Made by a program: the position numbers and the translations under genes. 64,000 nt of DNA from JAHBNG01 sp039028975. Lineage in GTDB: Bacteria > Chloroflexota > Anaerolineae > Caldilineales > Caldilineaceae. The notes under the pieces were generated by a model, which searched no databases, was not told the origin of the DNA, and was given only the letters and a program-made list of their open reading frames with translations. Numbering within the stretch: position 1 is the first letter of the stretch; every line of letters starts with the position of its first letter. Location: the NCBI GenBank assembly GCA_039028975.1, contig JBCCHB010000022.1, positions 1 through 64,000 on the forward strand, in the 5' to 3' direction. Of this stretch, positions 9,242 through 17,462 are shown piece after piece.

Positions 9242-10324
9242 ATGCTGATTATTGACGCCCACCTCGATCTGTCCATGAACGCAATCCAAGGGAACCGAGA
9301 TTTACGCCAGTCTGCCTACACCATCCGAACCCAAGAAAACCGCACCCCAGCTAAGGGCAAAGCCCAAGGGACCGTTGCCTTTCCGGAGATGCACCAGGGG
9401 AGGATTGGGCTGAGTATTGTGACACTAATTGCTCGCTCCACAGGGCAACCTGCACCTCACATTGACTATGCTTCTGTAGCCCAGGCATATGGGATGGCGC
9501 ACGGGCAGCTTGCTTACTACCGAGCGTTGGAGATAGAGGGGGATATTCGCATCATTGAAGATCGAACCGCTTTGATCAACCATATTGAAGAATGGCAGGT
9601 ATGGGAAAACAGCGAAACGTTCACTCCCGATCCCTCGCCGCCATTGGGATTTGTGCTAAGCATGGAGGGTGCCGATCCGATTATGAATCCGGCCCAGCTA
9701 GAGGAATGGTGGCAGAAGGGTTTACGACTTTTAGGACCCACCCACTACGGCCCAGGTCGCTACGCTGGAGGGACGGGTACAGAACTAGGATTAACAGAGC
9801 TGGGCGCGCCACTGCTAAAAGAGATGATGCGCTTAGGTATCCCGCTAGATTGTACACACCTATCCGATCAGGCATTCTGGGCGTCCCTAGAGATCTACCA
9901 AGGACCTTTACTTGCCAGTCACAATAACTGCCGAGCGTTGGTTCCCCACCAGCGGCAATTCAGTGATGAGCAACTTGCTGCCATCATCGAGCGTGACGGT
10001 GTAATTGGGGTTGCTCTGGATACATGGATGTTGGAACCGGGCTGGATTGTGGGTCATAGCACCAACGAAAATGTGACCTTAACAACAGTGGTTGATCACA
10101 TTGACCATATTTGCCAACTTGCGGGGAACAGTCGCCACGCCGCCATTGGGACTGACCTGGATGGCGGATTCGGTCGAGAGCAATCACCCTCTGATCTTGA
10201 CACCATTGCTGACCTACAGAAGATTCCACAGATTCTGGCTGAGCGAGGCTACAGCGTAGACGATCGTAAGGCGATCATGCACGGGAACTGGGTTCGTTTT
10301 CTTGGAGAGAGCCTGCCAAGCTGA
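9242..10324 (+). CDS. Peptidase M19 family dipeptidase (renal-dipeptidase-like)
   Basis: A zinc-dependent dipeptidase of the M19/amidohydrolase superfamily, 360 residues. It begins MLIIDAHLDL, with the metal-binding H-x-D. Other M19 landmarks are SMEGADP (bridging Glu), DCTHLSDQAFW (His), SHNNCRAL (His) and AIGTDLDGG (Asp). The ATG at 9242 is chosen because AAAGGAG sits at ideal spacing just upstream and because the upstream frame lies inside a family B repeat. No signal peptide is present. The physiological substrate, an L,D- or D-dipeptide, cannot be told from the sequence. Confidence 0.9.
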   Translation: MLIIDAHLDLSMNAIQGNRDLRQSAYTIRTQENRTPAKGKAQGTVAFPEMHQGRIGLSIVTLIARSTGQPAPHIDYASVAQAYGMAHGQLAYYRALEIEGDIRIIEDRTALINHIEEWQVWENSETFTPDPSPPLGFVLSMEGADPIMNPAQLEEWWQKGLRLLGPTHYGPGRYAGGTGTELGLTELGAPLLKEMMRLGIPLDCTHLSDQAFWASLEIYQGPLLASHNNCRALVPHQRQFSDEQLAAIIERDGVIGVALDTWMLEPGWIVGHSTNENVTLTTVVDHIDHICQLAGNSRHAAIGTDLDGGFGREQSPSDLDTIADLQKIPQILAERGYSVDDRKAIMHGNWVRFLGESLPS

Positions 10325-10466
10325 ATTAAGCAATTCTCAGTAGTACGCGATTTGGTTGGGTACGTCATTTCGAGGAGGAACGACGAGAAATCTTCCGGCT
10401 GAATGCCAAGGTTTCTCTGCTCACCGAGATGATATCAATCAAAACTGTGAACTACTGACACTTGTG

Positions 10467-10560
10467 ATATAGACCGCCAGAAAAGCTTTGTCCAGACTGG
10501 TGTACGGTATGCCCTGGGAAATCCCACAAGGCGAGGATAAGCTCTTCCTGGTCTTCTATA
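10467..10560. repeat. Degenerate palindromic repeat family A
   Basis: GCCAGAAAAGCTTTGTC at one end and AAGCTCTTCCTGG at the other, with the central CTGGGAAATCCC typical of family A. It has diverged relative to the copies at 7513 and 30887. Confidence 0.6.
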
Positions 10561-10587
10561 GAGCTGTTCCGAATTAAGAACTTACTG

Positions 10588-10649
10588 GGTGACTGGCACT
10601 TTTTCGGCGATGCTTTCTGGCTAACGAGACATGCCAAGTGCCAGTCACC
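10588..10649. repeat. 12-bp perfect inverted repeat
   Basis: GGTGACTGGCAC (10588-10599) and GTGCCAGTCACC (10638-10649) are exact reverse complements around a 38-base spacer. Confidence 0.7.
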
Positions 10650-10692
10650 TCAAGGTTTTGTGGTTCTCTGAGGAAATGTGGGGTGGATTGAG

Positions 10693-10761
10693 TGTAGCCC
10701 GTCCTTTTAGGGCGGAGGCATCTGGTGTGCCTGAGTCACCGCCCTAAAAGGACGGGCTACA
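10693..10761. repeat. 23-bp perfect inverted repeat (family C)
   Basis: TGTAGCCCGTCCTTTTAGGGCGG (10693-10715 in two parts: TGTAGCCCGTCC, TTTTAGGGCGG) and its exact reverse complement at 10739-10761 enclose a 23-base loop. The right arm continues into sequence shared with 146-222, so this is a fuller copy of a dispersed element. Confidence 0.8.
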
Positions 10762-11374
10762 ACATCGCCATGTTCCAGGTTCACCCCACAAAAGCTCAAA
10801 CAACCGATTTTGTTATTTCAGAACAACTCTTATAGTTAGGTAATCCATTTTGTAATGGCCTGAATTATGCAATGAGCGACATATGCGGTATAGTCCGATA
10901 CAAAAGACGTATCCGAATCGTCACTCACACGCCATCTTCTATGCTGCGATCTACTGATTTTAAGTAGTTTGAAGAAATAAAAACGACAGCATCATAATAT
11001 CCACGTAACAGCTTCCTGTATCCAAAAGTGTGCTACAATTTGCTTATCAGACAAATTAGCCAGGCTCTGAAGTAACCTGAATGGCTAGGCGTACGATACA
11101 TTGGGGAATGAAGTAAAGCAATTTGATGGAACCGTTGATTGAATGCCCCAATATAGATCGCCTACGTCGCGAAATTGCGTTCCACTTGAGTCACTAATTA
11201 TATTCGGCTTCGTTTGTAAAGCGTAGTGAATGCCCTACCAATGAATCCTGAGAAACTACGTTTTCCAAACATGGTCATATGTTTGATGAATGGTGTCCTA
11301 TCCCACACAGTTGCATTCAACCTGAAGAAATCTTGAGGGCAACGACGCGGGAGGATACCTTGGAAGGTTACGAT

Positions 11375-11797
11375 ATGAAACAGCTATTTGCACTTATCCT
11401 CGCTATTTTTGCCGCCCAATGCTCAATTATAATAGATGTGACAACCGTGTTGGCTAGCACTCCAAATAACGTTAGTGGTGTCGTCTTTTACGACGAAAAT
11501 AGAGATGGCATCCAATCACTCAATGAAGAAGCAGTTCCCTATGCTGAGGTCCAAATTCAGTCAGTAAACAGTAATGACTCGACCAACTTACCTGCTGATG
11601 AAACCTTAACTACCGATGAAAATGGTTACTTCAATATAGGTGAACTGGCATATGGCGAATACTATGTCTGGTCTGAAATTAATGGCCGAGCAAGCGTCAA
11701 AACAAAAATCGAGATCAACGAAATTAATGGGACGGCCTTGGTAAACATTGGCATCCCACCTGCCGTTAACCTTTGGCTACCACTAATTTGCAATTGA
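11375..11797 (+). CDS. Secreted SdrD B-like (Cna-B type) domain protein with LPLI tail
   Basis: A 140-residue exported protein. It starts with a signal peptide (MKQLFALILAIFA, ending around LAS). It then carries one SdrD-B/Cna-B-type beta-sandwich repeat, recognisable from VSGVVFYDENRDGIQ and TTDENGYFNIGEL; such domains act as structural spacers in surface proteins. The C-terminus ends NLWLPLICN, a tail like that of the large secreted protein at 23-28 kb. The ATG at 11375 is chosen because the signal peptide begins there and GGAAGG precedes it; the frame upstream (from 11279) is not signal-like. The protein is too short for a multi-domain adhesin. Confidence 0.75.
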   Translation: MKQLFALILAIFAAQCSIIIDVTTVLASTPNNVSGVVFYDENRDGIQSLNEEAVPYAEVQIQSVNSNDSTNLPADETLTTDENGYFNIGELAYGEYYVWSEINGRASVKTKIEINEINGTALVNIGIPPAVNLWLPLICN

Positions 11798-11934
11798 TGT
11801 ACGGCTATTACAACTTTAGCAACTCAATTTTGACAATCAACACGCATAGGTGTACAATGCGAGTGCGCTAGCGTGTATAATGAATATGGATCTTTAGTTC
11901 CCCCCTATATCCATTCGAATCGTTCTGGAACAAC

Positions 11935-12014
11935 TATCCTGCGGTTGATTTGAAAACGGGGGGTATCCTAAGCGCTAAAGATAAAACACTCGTTTTCAAA
12001 CGGATCTGAGTATA
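11935..12014. repeat. Palindromic repeat family B, copy 2
   Basis: An 80-bp element from TATCCTGCGGTTGATTTGAAAAC to GTTTTCAAACGGATCTGAGTATA (ends quoted in family form). It stops 37 bases before the next start codon. Confidence 0.75.
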
Positions 12015-12050
12015 GGTGTTCTGAAAAATCATATTTCAAGGAGATGTACA

Positions 12051-12203
12051 ATGAGTCGCTATGATTTAGATGAAGTTGTCCAACGTTGGGCGCGTGAAGA
12101 ATTAACAGCAGAACAGGCCATCGGTCAGATTCTGCTTCATTTAGAAGATCTACGCAAACGGATGGAACAGCTTGAAAAAGAGGCGTTGAAAGAGGAAAGG
12201 TAG
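12051..12203 (+). CDS. Small charged helical protein (50 residues), unknown function
   Basis: A short gene supported by an excellent ribosome-binding site: CAAGGAG, eight bases before the ATG. The product begins MSRYDLDEVVQRWAREE and is almost entirely Leu/Glu/Lys/Arg-rich. A heptad-like run in the second half (ILLHLEDLRKRMEQLEKE) predicts a coiled coil. There is no signal peptide or membrane segment. It lies between a family B element and a bidirectional hairpin terminator, which fits a real transcription unit. I do not recognise a family; a small dimerising regulator is possible but is inference. Confidence 0.65.
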   Translation: MSRYDLDEVVQRWAREELTAEQAIGQILLHLEDLRKRMEQLEKEALKEER

Positions 12204-12322
12204 AAAATGAGAAACGCTCTGTAGGCATTTCCAGAATCTGATGAGGAAAAAAATTTTCTCCGAGTGAATTTACGTGCTAAGCTGGCGAGATCTTTGGAAC
12301 CCCTATAGAGCCGGGTAAAAAA

Positions 12323-12353
12323 TCACCAGATGTGTAGTTGTTACATCTGGTGA
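12323..12353. terminator. Bidirectional hairpin terminator
   Basis: TCACCAGATGT and ACATCTGGTGA are exact reverse complements separated by nine bases. The hairpin lies between the convergent 50-residue protein gene and the XRE regulator. An A-run flanks the left side and a CTCCTTTC stretch the right. Confidence 0.7.
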
Positions 12354-12395
12354 CTCCTTTCACCTTCCTAAGATTCAATCGTCAGCCAAATCCAT

Positions 12396-12935
12396 TCAGA
12401 AATGGCTAGATTGACTGTCGTCGCTATCAGAAGCATCATGAGTTTGCACAGTTTCGTCTATATCATATGTAAAGCCAGCCCGTTCTGCAATGATCATTAA
12501 ATACTTGGACATGGCGCGTTTGGGGCGGTACATTCCTGTTTCCCATTCGCTAATGGTCTGCTGTCGAACACCCAACTCTTCAGCTAACTCTGATTGGGAT
12601 GATCCCATATGGTACCGCAAAGTGCGGATTAAGTCCCCATCCCACATTACTGTGTCACCATCTCGCTCAACACGGTAAATAGCAGTTGGCTTGCGGAAGG
12701 TTACCTTTTCATTTTCTATATCAAGTTCATAAACGTGGTACCCTGCCTTCATCCAAGCTGTGGCTTGGACGGCCCCTTGGTCTCGATTGCTCCACCAACC
12801 ACGAAGACGACGCGCTGATTTGGGTAAGCCACGACCCAAGATCCCCTCAATTTCGCTAAACGTAAGGGTTGTTGCTGGTGAATCCAACTGCTGCAGATAT
12901 TCAAAAAGTGGATGGTATTTGCTGCCAAAGCTCAT
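12396..12935 (-). CDS. XRE-family regulator with N-terminal DUF7662-like domain
   Basis: A 179-residue DNA-binding protein. Residues about 5-80 (start SKYHPLFEYLQQL, then LTFSEIEGILG and WWSN) match the small domain I know from standalone proteins often annotated DUF7662. Residues about 105-155 form a Cro/C1-type helix-turn-helix: SQSELAEELGVRQQTISEWE followed by a GMYRPKRAM stretch. Such fusions usually regulate nearby genes. It lies downstream of, and in the same direction as, the nickel superoxide dismutase genes, so regulation of that locus is possible but not shown. The Ser/Asp-rich C-terminal tail is probably disordered. Confidence 0.75.
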   Translation of the reverse strand: MSFGSKYHPLFEYLQQLDSPATTLTFSEIEGILGRGLPKSARRLRGWWSNRDQGAVQATAWMKAGYHVYELDIENEKVTFRKPTAIYRVERDGDTVMWDGDLIRTLRYHMGSSQSELAEELGVRQQTISEWETGMYRPKRAMSKYLMIIAERAGFTYDIDETVQTHDASDSDDSQSSHF

Positions 12936-13081
12936 AATTGATTCAATTCGTCATAGTTACGCCCACGTGTAAATGTAAATATTCCTTAAGATTCTCTCTC
13001 CAAGCTACTGCTTTGTCAAATACCAGTTGTAAGGAAAGTGCAGACGCTCACATTTATGCTGGAAATCCTCCCTTTGCCTGC

Positions 13082-13456
13082 CTACATTTCGTGCGTTTCC
13101 TTTAATTTGCTGGTAACTTGACCAATGATATTTTTTAACGGAATTACGCCAAAAGATCGGCTGTCGGTACTTTCAGATGGCGAAGGGTTATCACCAATGA
13201 GAAAGCACTGGCCATCACTTGAAATGGTCTGGACACGTTTGACGACCCGTAAGTTGGGGCGGTGGGGATGATAGGCGACGACTATGTCTCCAACGGCTGG
13301 TAATCGATGGCGGTAGGCCCCTTCATCGATCAAGACAACATTGTCTACTTCTAGCGTTGGATACATAGAATTGCCCGTTACGCGGAAGCGACGTCGTCGC
13401 CCGATGAAGATAAGGAGTAACTCCCAGTTGGATGCATAAGATAGAGGCAAAGCCAT
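13082..13456 (-). CDS. sodX: S26-family signal peptidase, probable NiSOD maturation protease
   Basis: A 124-residue serine protease of the S26/LexA type. The catalytic Ser is in GNSMYPTL and the Lys in RVVKRVQ; GDNPSPSESTDSR is the usual C-terminal box of this family. It is shorter than housekeeping signal peptidase I and lacks a clear membrane anchor, as seen in the nickel-type superoxide dismutase maturation proteases. The gene lies directly downstream of sodN, which supports the role of removing the NiSOD propeptide. It is separated from sodN by a terminator hairpin and repeat debris, so its transcription may be partly independent. Confidence 0.85.
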   Translation of the reverse strand: MALPLSYASNWELLLIFIGRRRRFRVTGNSMYPTLEVDNVVLIDEGAYRHRLPAVGDIVVAYHPHRPNLRVVKRVQTISSDGQCFLIGDNPSPSESTDSRSFGVIPLKNIIGQVTSKLKETHEM

Positions 13457-13474
13457 GGTTCGATAACCATTAAA

Positions 13475-13507
13475 AAAGCCCTGAATCGGCTGCCGACCCA
13501 GAGCTTT
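13475..13507 (-). terminator. Rho-independent terminator downstream of sodN
   Basis: Read on the minus strand, the stem AAAGCTCTG/CAGGGCTTT contains an inner stem TCGG/CCGA and is followed by six Ts. It lies between sodN and sodX and would end or attenuate transcription leaving sodN. Confidence 0.7.
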
Positions 13508-13524
13508 CTCATCTGTTTATAGAC

Positions 13525-13620
13525 GGAGTCATAAAACCTGCGGTTTTCAAATCAACGACAGGTAGCCTAATCCGTACTTAGCTTCCTTTGAAAACAGGAT
13601 TTTGGTCTTCCTGACAAAAC
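13525..13620. repeat. Degenerate repeat resembling family B
   Basis: The segment contains CTGCGGTTTTCAAATC and CCTTTGAAAACAGGATTTTGGTC, reminiscent of family B ends and core but rearranged. It fills the sodN-sodX gap. Confidence 0.4.
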
Positions 13621-13773
13621 TTCGGAAAGTGCCTATTTCAAAGTCGCAGCATAGTTTTGGATAAAATGTAGCGTTCCAGCCTTGAGAGAGTATTTAGGAA
13701 TGAGAACTAAACAACTTGGTCATTGGACGGTGCTACACCCAAGCGAAACGCACAAGTTATTGTGGCTCACTCC

Positions 13774-14229
13774 TTAGCCAGCAGTGTAGTATTCGACATT
13801 TCGCCCTTTGGTAGCCCAGAAGATATCGTGGATCTCTTTAATGGCGTCCATCAGCGCTTCGGCCTGCTCACTGCTTACTTCTACTTTAACCGCAGAGCAA
13901 AGTTTCGCCGCATTCCAAAACTTTGTATGCAGATCTGGATACTCTTCCAGATGGGGTGGCTTGAAGTAATCTGTCCAAAGTACAAGCAGTTCCTCTTTAG
14001 CCAGATGTGCCTGCTGCTCTTTGATGGCAATATAGCGAGATTGGGTATTTTGAGCCGCTACAGTGGTGGCAGGGCCAGCATCTAGTAACTTTTTGGTCAT
14101 AGAGAGGGCCGCTTCAGCAGCAATGCGAGCAGAGGCGGGATCGTAAACCCCACAAGGACCATCACAGTGAGCACTTACTTCCTCGAGGTTTTGGGTATTG
14201 GCAAGCTTGGTGAGTAGATTGTTCAACAT
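13774..14229 (-). CDS. sodN: Nickel superoxide dismutase
   Basis: This enzyme dismutates superoxide using a mononuclear nickel centre bound by an N-terminal hook. The hook HCDGPCGVYDPA begins at residue 21, so cleavage of a 20-residue propeptide before His21 would give the family's H1-C2-x-x-P5-C6-G7-x-Y9 arrangement. Position 4 of the hook is Gly where Leu is common. The ATG at 14229 (151 residues) is chosen because it leaves the short propeptide normal for the family and has AAAGGAAC upstream; a longer frame to 14298 adds unrelated residues. Its processing protease is encoded next on the same strand. Confidence 0.93.
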   Translation of the reverse strand: MLNNLLTKLANTQNLEEVSAHCDGPCGVYDPASARIAAEAALSMTKKLLDAGPATTVAAQNTQSRYIAIKEQQAHLAKEELLVLWTDYFKPPHLEEYPDLHTKFWNAAKLCSAVKVEVSSEQAEALMDAIKEIHDIFWATKGRNVEYYTAG

Positions 14230-14892
14230 GATTTTCTGTTCCTTTCCTGGAATCTGAAGAATGGTTGACTCTGAATCTAACAATTCAAAGAACGGCAATT
14301 TTGTCTCTGTTACTATTTATGCCCAGTAGATCGCATTCATTAAGGAGAACGCCCACTTCGTGTTTGGATAAAGACCCAAAGCATTCACACGGTATTGTTC
14401 TCTCCTAGAACCTTTGGGAGACTCCGATTTTCAATGCTACCTGTGTCAACAACTACAGTATCATTACCAAGTTCAATTTGACCTGACTTTCATCCACTTT
14501 GGCATGAAAGAGCAAAAATGAGCAGGCAAATTTTATTTGGTCGCCTATAAGTATACCGAGTGCCTGCCAGCGCGTCAAAATAGAGGAAACCGTGGGAGCA
14601 TCTTAATTTCGAGGCAGATGTTGGGAACAGCCGTACCCAGAGGCCGCCGATTGCGCTGTTCAAGCATGGTTTTGTCGGTGGTTCTTTGTCCATTTGGTCA
14701 CAAGTGCGTGCGCGCATAGAGCAATACACTCTGACTCCTCGGTGACATACTATCGAAACTGTGATAGATAATTGAAACGGGCTAGACAAAACAAGCCTTG
14801 TAGTAAAACACCTTTTGTTTATAAATGCGGTATAATTTGGGGTGATCTTTTGTCGGAGGAAAATGAGACGAACCAAAGGAAGCCAACGCACT
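14230..14892. other. Intergenic region between sodN and the 2-hydroxyacid dehydrogenase gene
   Basis: About 660 bases with no gene I can support. TATAAT at 14831-14836, about 60 bases before the chosen dehydrogenase start, is a plausible -10 element, but no good -35 is seen at standard spacing. A 133-residue frame on the minus strand (14490-14891) has no recognisable features. Confidence 0.4.
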
Positions 14893-15957
14893 ATGTCCCA
14901 CTACCATGTAGGTATCTCTTCTGATTTCAAAACGCATGCTCCTGGTCGGCTTGAGCCCCTTCTAGCCGAGCTGTTTGATCCGAAACCGGAGATCAGCTAC
15001 AGTTACTTCAATGCCACCGGCCAGGATGATGACGGGCCATATGTAACGCCTCAGGATGTGAAGGACTTTGACGCTGTTATATTACTGGCCTATCGTTTTT
15101 CAGCGGCATCGTTTGTCCCAGGGAATCGAGTAGGCGTGATTGCGCGATGGGGGGTTGGCTATGACAGCGTTGATGTATCAGCAGCCACAGCCCACGATGT
15201 ATTACTAGCCATTACCGTCGATGGCGTCCGCCGCCCCGTAGCTGAAGCTATCTTGACGCTGTTATTGGCCCTGGCAAAGAAGCTGCCAGATAAAGACAAG
15301 CTAGTACGGGTCGGTCGCTGGGATCTACGCGGTGATTTACCTGCCGTGGGCTTACGGGGAAAGACCGTTGGTTCAGTCGGCTTAGGCAATATTGGTTCGG
15401 ATATGTTTCGTCTATTAGCCCCTTTTGAATTGGGACGGCAGTTGGCTGCTGATCCCTATGCCTATCCTGGACAGGCCAAGGAGTTTGGCGTAGAGCTTGT
15501 CGATTTGGAGACTGTCTTTCGAGAGTCCGACTTTGTTACGGTGAACTGTCCACTAACTGATGAGACAGATGGGTTGGTGAACGCCCACTTGCTCTCTTTG
15601 ATGAAGCCAACTGCTTACCTGATCAATACGGCACGTGGCCCTATTGTCAATCAAGGCGCCCTGGTGGCTGCACTCCAAGCGGGGCAGATTGCCGGGGCCG
15701 GACTGGATGTTTTTGCCGAAGAGCCAATCGCCATCGAGCACCCTCTTTTACAAATGGATAATGTCATCCTTGCGCCTCATGCGTTAGCATGGACCGACGA
15801 ACTCTACCGACTCTGTAGCCAATTTGCCTGTGAAAATGTGCTGACTGTCTTCCGAGGGGAGATACCCGAGCATACGGTCAACAAAGATGTCACAATTCGC
15901 AGCACATTCCTAGAGAAACTGCAAAACTTATCGGCAAGACGAGGAGTTGCAAGATGA
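14893..15957 (+). CDS. D-isomer-specific 2-hydroxyacid dehydrogenase
   Basis: An NAD(P)-dependent dehydrogenase of the phosphoglycerate/hydroxypyruvate dehydrogenase family, about 354 residues. The Rossmann motif is VGSVGLGNIGSDMF. The catalytic set is the Arg of NTARGPIVN, the Glu of DVFAEEP and the His of APHALAW. The ATG at 14893 (MSHYHVGISS) is preferred on homology. An in-frame ATG at 14863 has GGAGG immediately upstream but adds a basic, unconserved leader. It overlaps the next gene by four bases (ATGA), so the two are translationally coupled. The substrate is unknown. Confidence 0.85.
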   Translation: MSHYHVGISSDFKTHAPGRLEPLLAELFDPKPEISYSYFNATGQDDDGPYVTPQDVKDFDAVILLAYRFSAASFVPGNRVGVIARWGVGYDSVDVSAATAHDVLLAITVDGVRRPVAEAILTLLLALAKKLPDKDKLVRVGRWDLRGDLPAVGLRGKTVGSVGLGNIGSDMFRLLAPFELGRQLAADPYAYPGQAKEFGVELVDLETVFRESDFVTVNCPLTDETDGLVNAHLLSLMKPTAYLINTARGPIVNQGALVAALQAGQIAGAGLDVFAEEPIAIEHPLLQMDNVILAPHALAWTDELYRLCSQFACENVLTVFRGEIPEHTVNKDVTIRSTFLEKLQNLSARRGVAR

Positions 15958-16391
15958 GTAGTATCCTGCTCCTGATGCTCCTTATTGCTATAAGCGGTAT
16001 TGCCATTACGCTTCAGGGCCACTTTATGGGGATGATGGATCAGGCTATGGGGACGCGCGAAAGTGTCTTCATTACCTACTTCAGCGGTGCTCTAGTGGCT
16101 ACAGCGATCATGCTTCTGACCCGAAGTAATGCTATCCATAATTGGAAGAGTGTGCCTTGGTATGCGTACAGCGCAGGTATATTAGGGTTACTCATTGTGG
16201 GGACAATCGGCTATGTTGTTCCGCGCATGGGACTCGTTGCCGGTTTTACTGTACTTATTGCAGCACAGTTTACTTCCTCTGCGCTCATCGACCATTTTGG
16301 TTGGTTTGGAGCCACAGTTCATCCATTCGGGCTGTGGCGGATCGTAGGGGTTGGAGTCATGTTGGTCGGGATCTGGTTAATTTTACGCTAA
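15954..16391 (+). CDS. YdcZ/DUF606-family membrane protein (DMT superfamily)
   Basis: A 145-residue inner-membrane protein with four to five hydrophobic helices. The N-terminal ITLQGHFMG and the GTRESVFITYFSGAL stretch are typical of the YdcZ (DUF606) half-size transporters. The first codon overlaps the stop of the dehydrogenase, so the two genes form an operon. A role in exporting or importing a small metabolite related to the upstream dehydrogenase is inference. Confidence 0.8.
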   Translation: MSSILLLMLLIAISGIAITLQGHFMGMMDQAMGTRESVFITYFSGALVATAIMLLTRSNAIHNWKSVPWYAYSAGILGLLIVGTIGYVVPRMGLVAGFTVLIAAQFTSSALIDHFGWFGATVHPFGLWRIVGVGVMLVGIWLILR

Positions 16392-16418
16392 TTAGAAGAC
16401 GGATGGTATTATAGCAAG

Positions 16419-17402
16419 ATGATTCGTACGATATATCGCCACGCGTCAGGGTCGGTTATTGTTGATCTTCCTGCGGAAGAGCTGCTGGTGGCGGCCCAAG
16501 ATCGCCAGGGTGCGCTCTGGATCGACATGATCTCGCCCACTCCAGATGAGGTAGAACTGGTCTTTAGGCAGGCATACAACCTACATCCTCTAAGTATTGA
16601 GGATACTATCAATGATGTACACACACCCAAGCTAGATGATTACCGCTCCTATCTCTACATGGTCTACCATGTCATTGGCTTGGGTGATGAACGGATGGAC
16701 ATTCATACACGGGAGCTGGATGTTTTTTTAGGGGCAAATTTCCTGATTACAAGCCATGTAGAAAAGATGCCGGTTATCGGCTCGCTATGGAATGAGGAAT
16801 ATCATACGGACCAGGGTCTCTCTAACGGACCAGTCTTGTTACTTTATCATCTACTTGATGGTCAGATCGATGGCTTTATTCCGATTATTGATCGTCTTGA
16901 GGAGCGCTTAGAAGATTTAGGGGACCTGATCTTCTTACAAACGAACAAGATATCAGACGACGAACTACTCAATGACATTCTAACGGCCAAGAGCAGTGCC
17001 TTGCGGGTCAGAAGGGTTTTGCGCCCCCAGCGAGATATGGTTAAGCGATTGGCAACCGAGTCTTTTGCCGTCATCCCGCCAGAGGCACGCATCTACTTTC
17101 AGGATATTCATGATCACCTATCCCGACTGACGGACGTTGCGGAGAGCGTGCGTGATTTAGCCAGCACGACGATGGAGACCCATTTGGCGCTGGTCAACAA
17201 CCGGATGAACGAGGTGATGAAAGTCCTAACCATTATTTCTACTATCTTCATTCCTCTTGGGTTCTTGGCTGGAGTCTACGGGATGAATTTTTCCTTTATG
17301 CCTGAGCTACAATCCCCAATGGGATATCCGCTGCTTTGGGTCTTTTTTCTTCTCATTGCGTCCACTATGATCTGGTTTTTTCGGCGCAGACGCTGGATTT
17401 AA
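16419..17402 (+). CDS. corA: CorA-type Mg2+/Co2+ transporter
   Basis: A 327-residue divalent-cation channel. A long soluble N-terminal alpha/beta domain is followed by two C-terminal transmembrane helices. The selectivity motif YGMNF closes the first helix (GVYGMNFSFMPE) and the protein ends in a basic RRRRW tail, as in CorA. The length is normal. It follows the YdcZ-like gene by 27 bases on the same strand and may be part of the same transcript. Confidence 0.92.
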   Translation: MIRTIYRHASGSVIVDLPAEELLVAAQDRQGALWIDMISPTPDEVELVFRQAYNLHPLSIEDTINDVHTPKLDDYRSYLYMVYHVIGLGDERMDIHTRELDVFLGANFLITSHVEKMPVIGSLWNEEYHTDQGLSNGPVLLLYHLLDGQIDGFIPIIDRLEERLEDLGDLIFLQTNKISDDELLNDILTAKSSALRVRRVLRPQRDMVKRLATESFAVIPPEARIYFQDIHDHLSRLTDVAESVRDLASTTMETHLALVNNRMNEVMKVLTIISTIFIPLGFLAGVYGMNFSFMPELQSPMGYPLLWVFFLLIASTMIWFFRRRRWI

Positions 17403-17462
17403 GGAGCAACGATTAAACGCCACCTGATGTGGATGAGCTTTGAGCGCTGTTCATAAGGAAAG

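Larger units (their letters stand above)
10325..11374. other. Intergenic region rich in inverted repeats
   Basis: About 1 kb without a recognisable gene. It contains a degenerate dispersed repeat (10368-10420, TCATTTCGAGGAGGAACGACGAG), a degenerate family A copy (10467-10560), and two strong hairpins (10588-10649 and 10693-10761) followed by the family C sequence also found at 146-222. The remainder up to the next gene shows nothing assignable. Confidence 0.6.

Noticed and set aside
14490..14891. 133-residue minus-strand frame upstream of the 2-hydroxyacid dehydrogenase
   Set aside because: No domain, poor start context, Cys- and Arg-rich composition typical of a chance frame.
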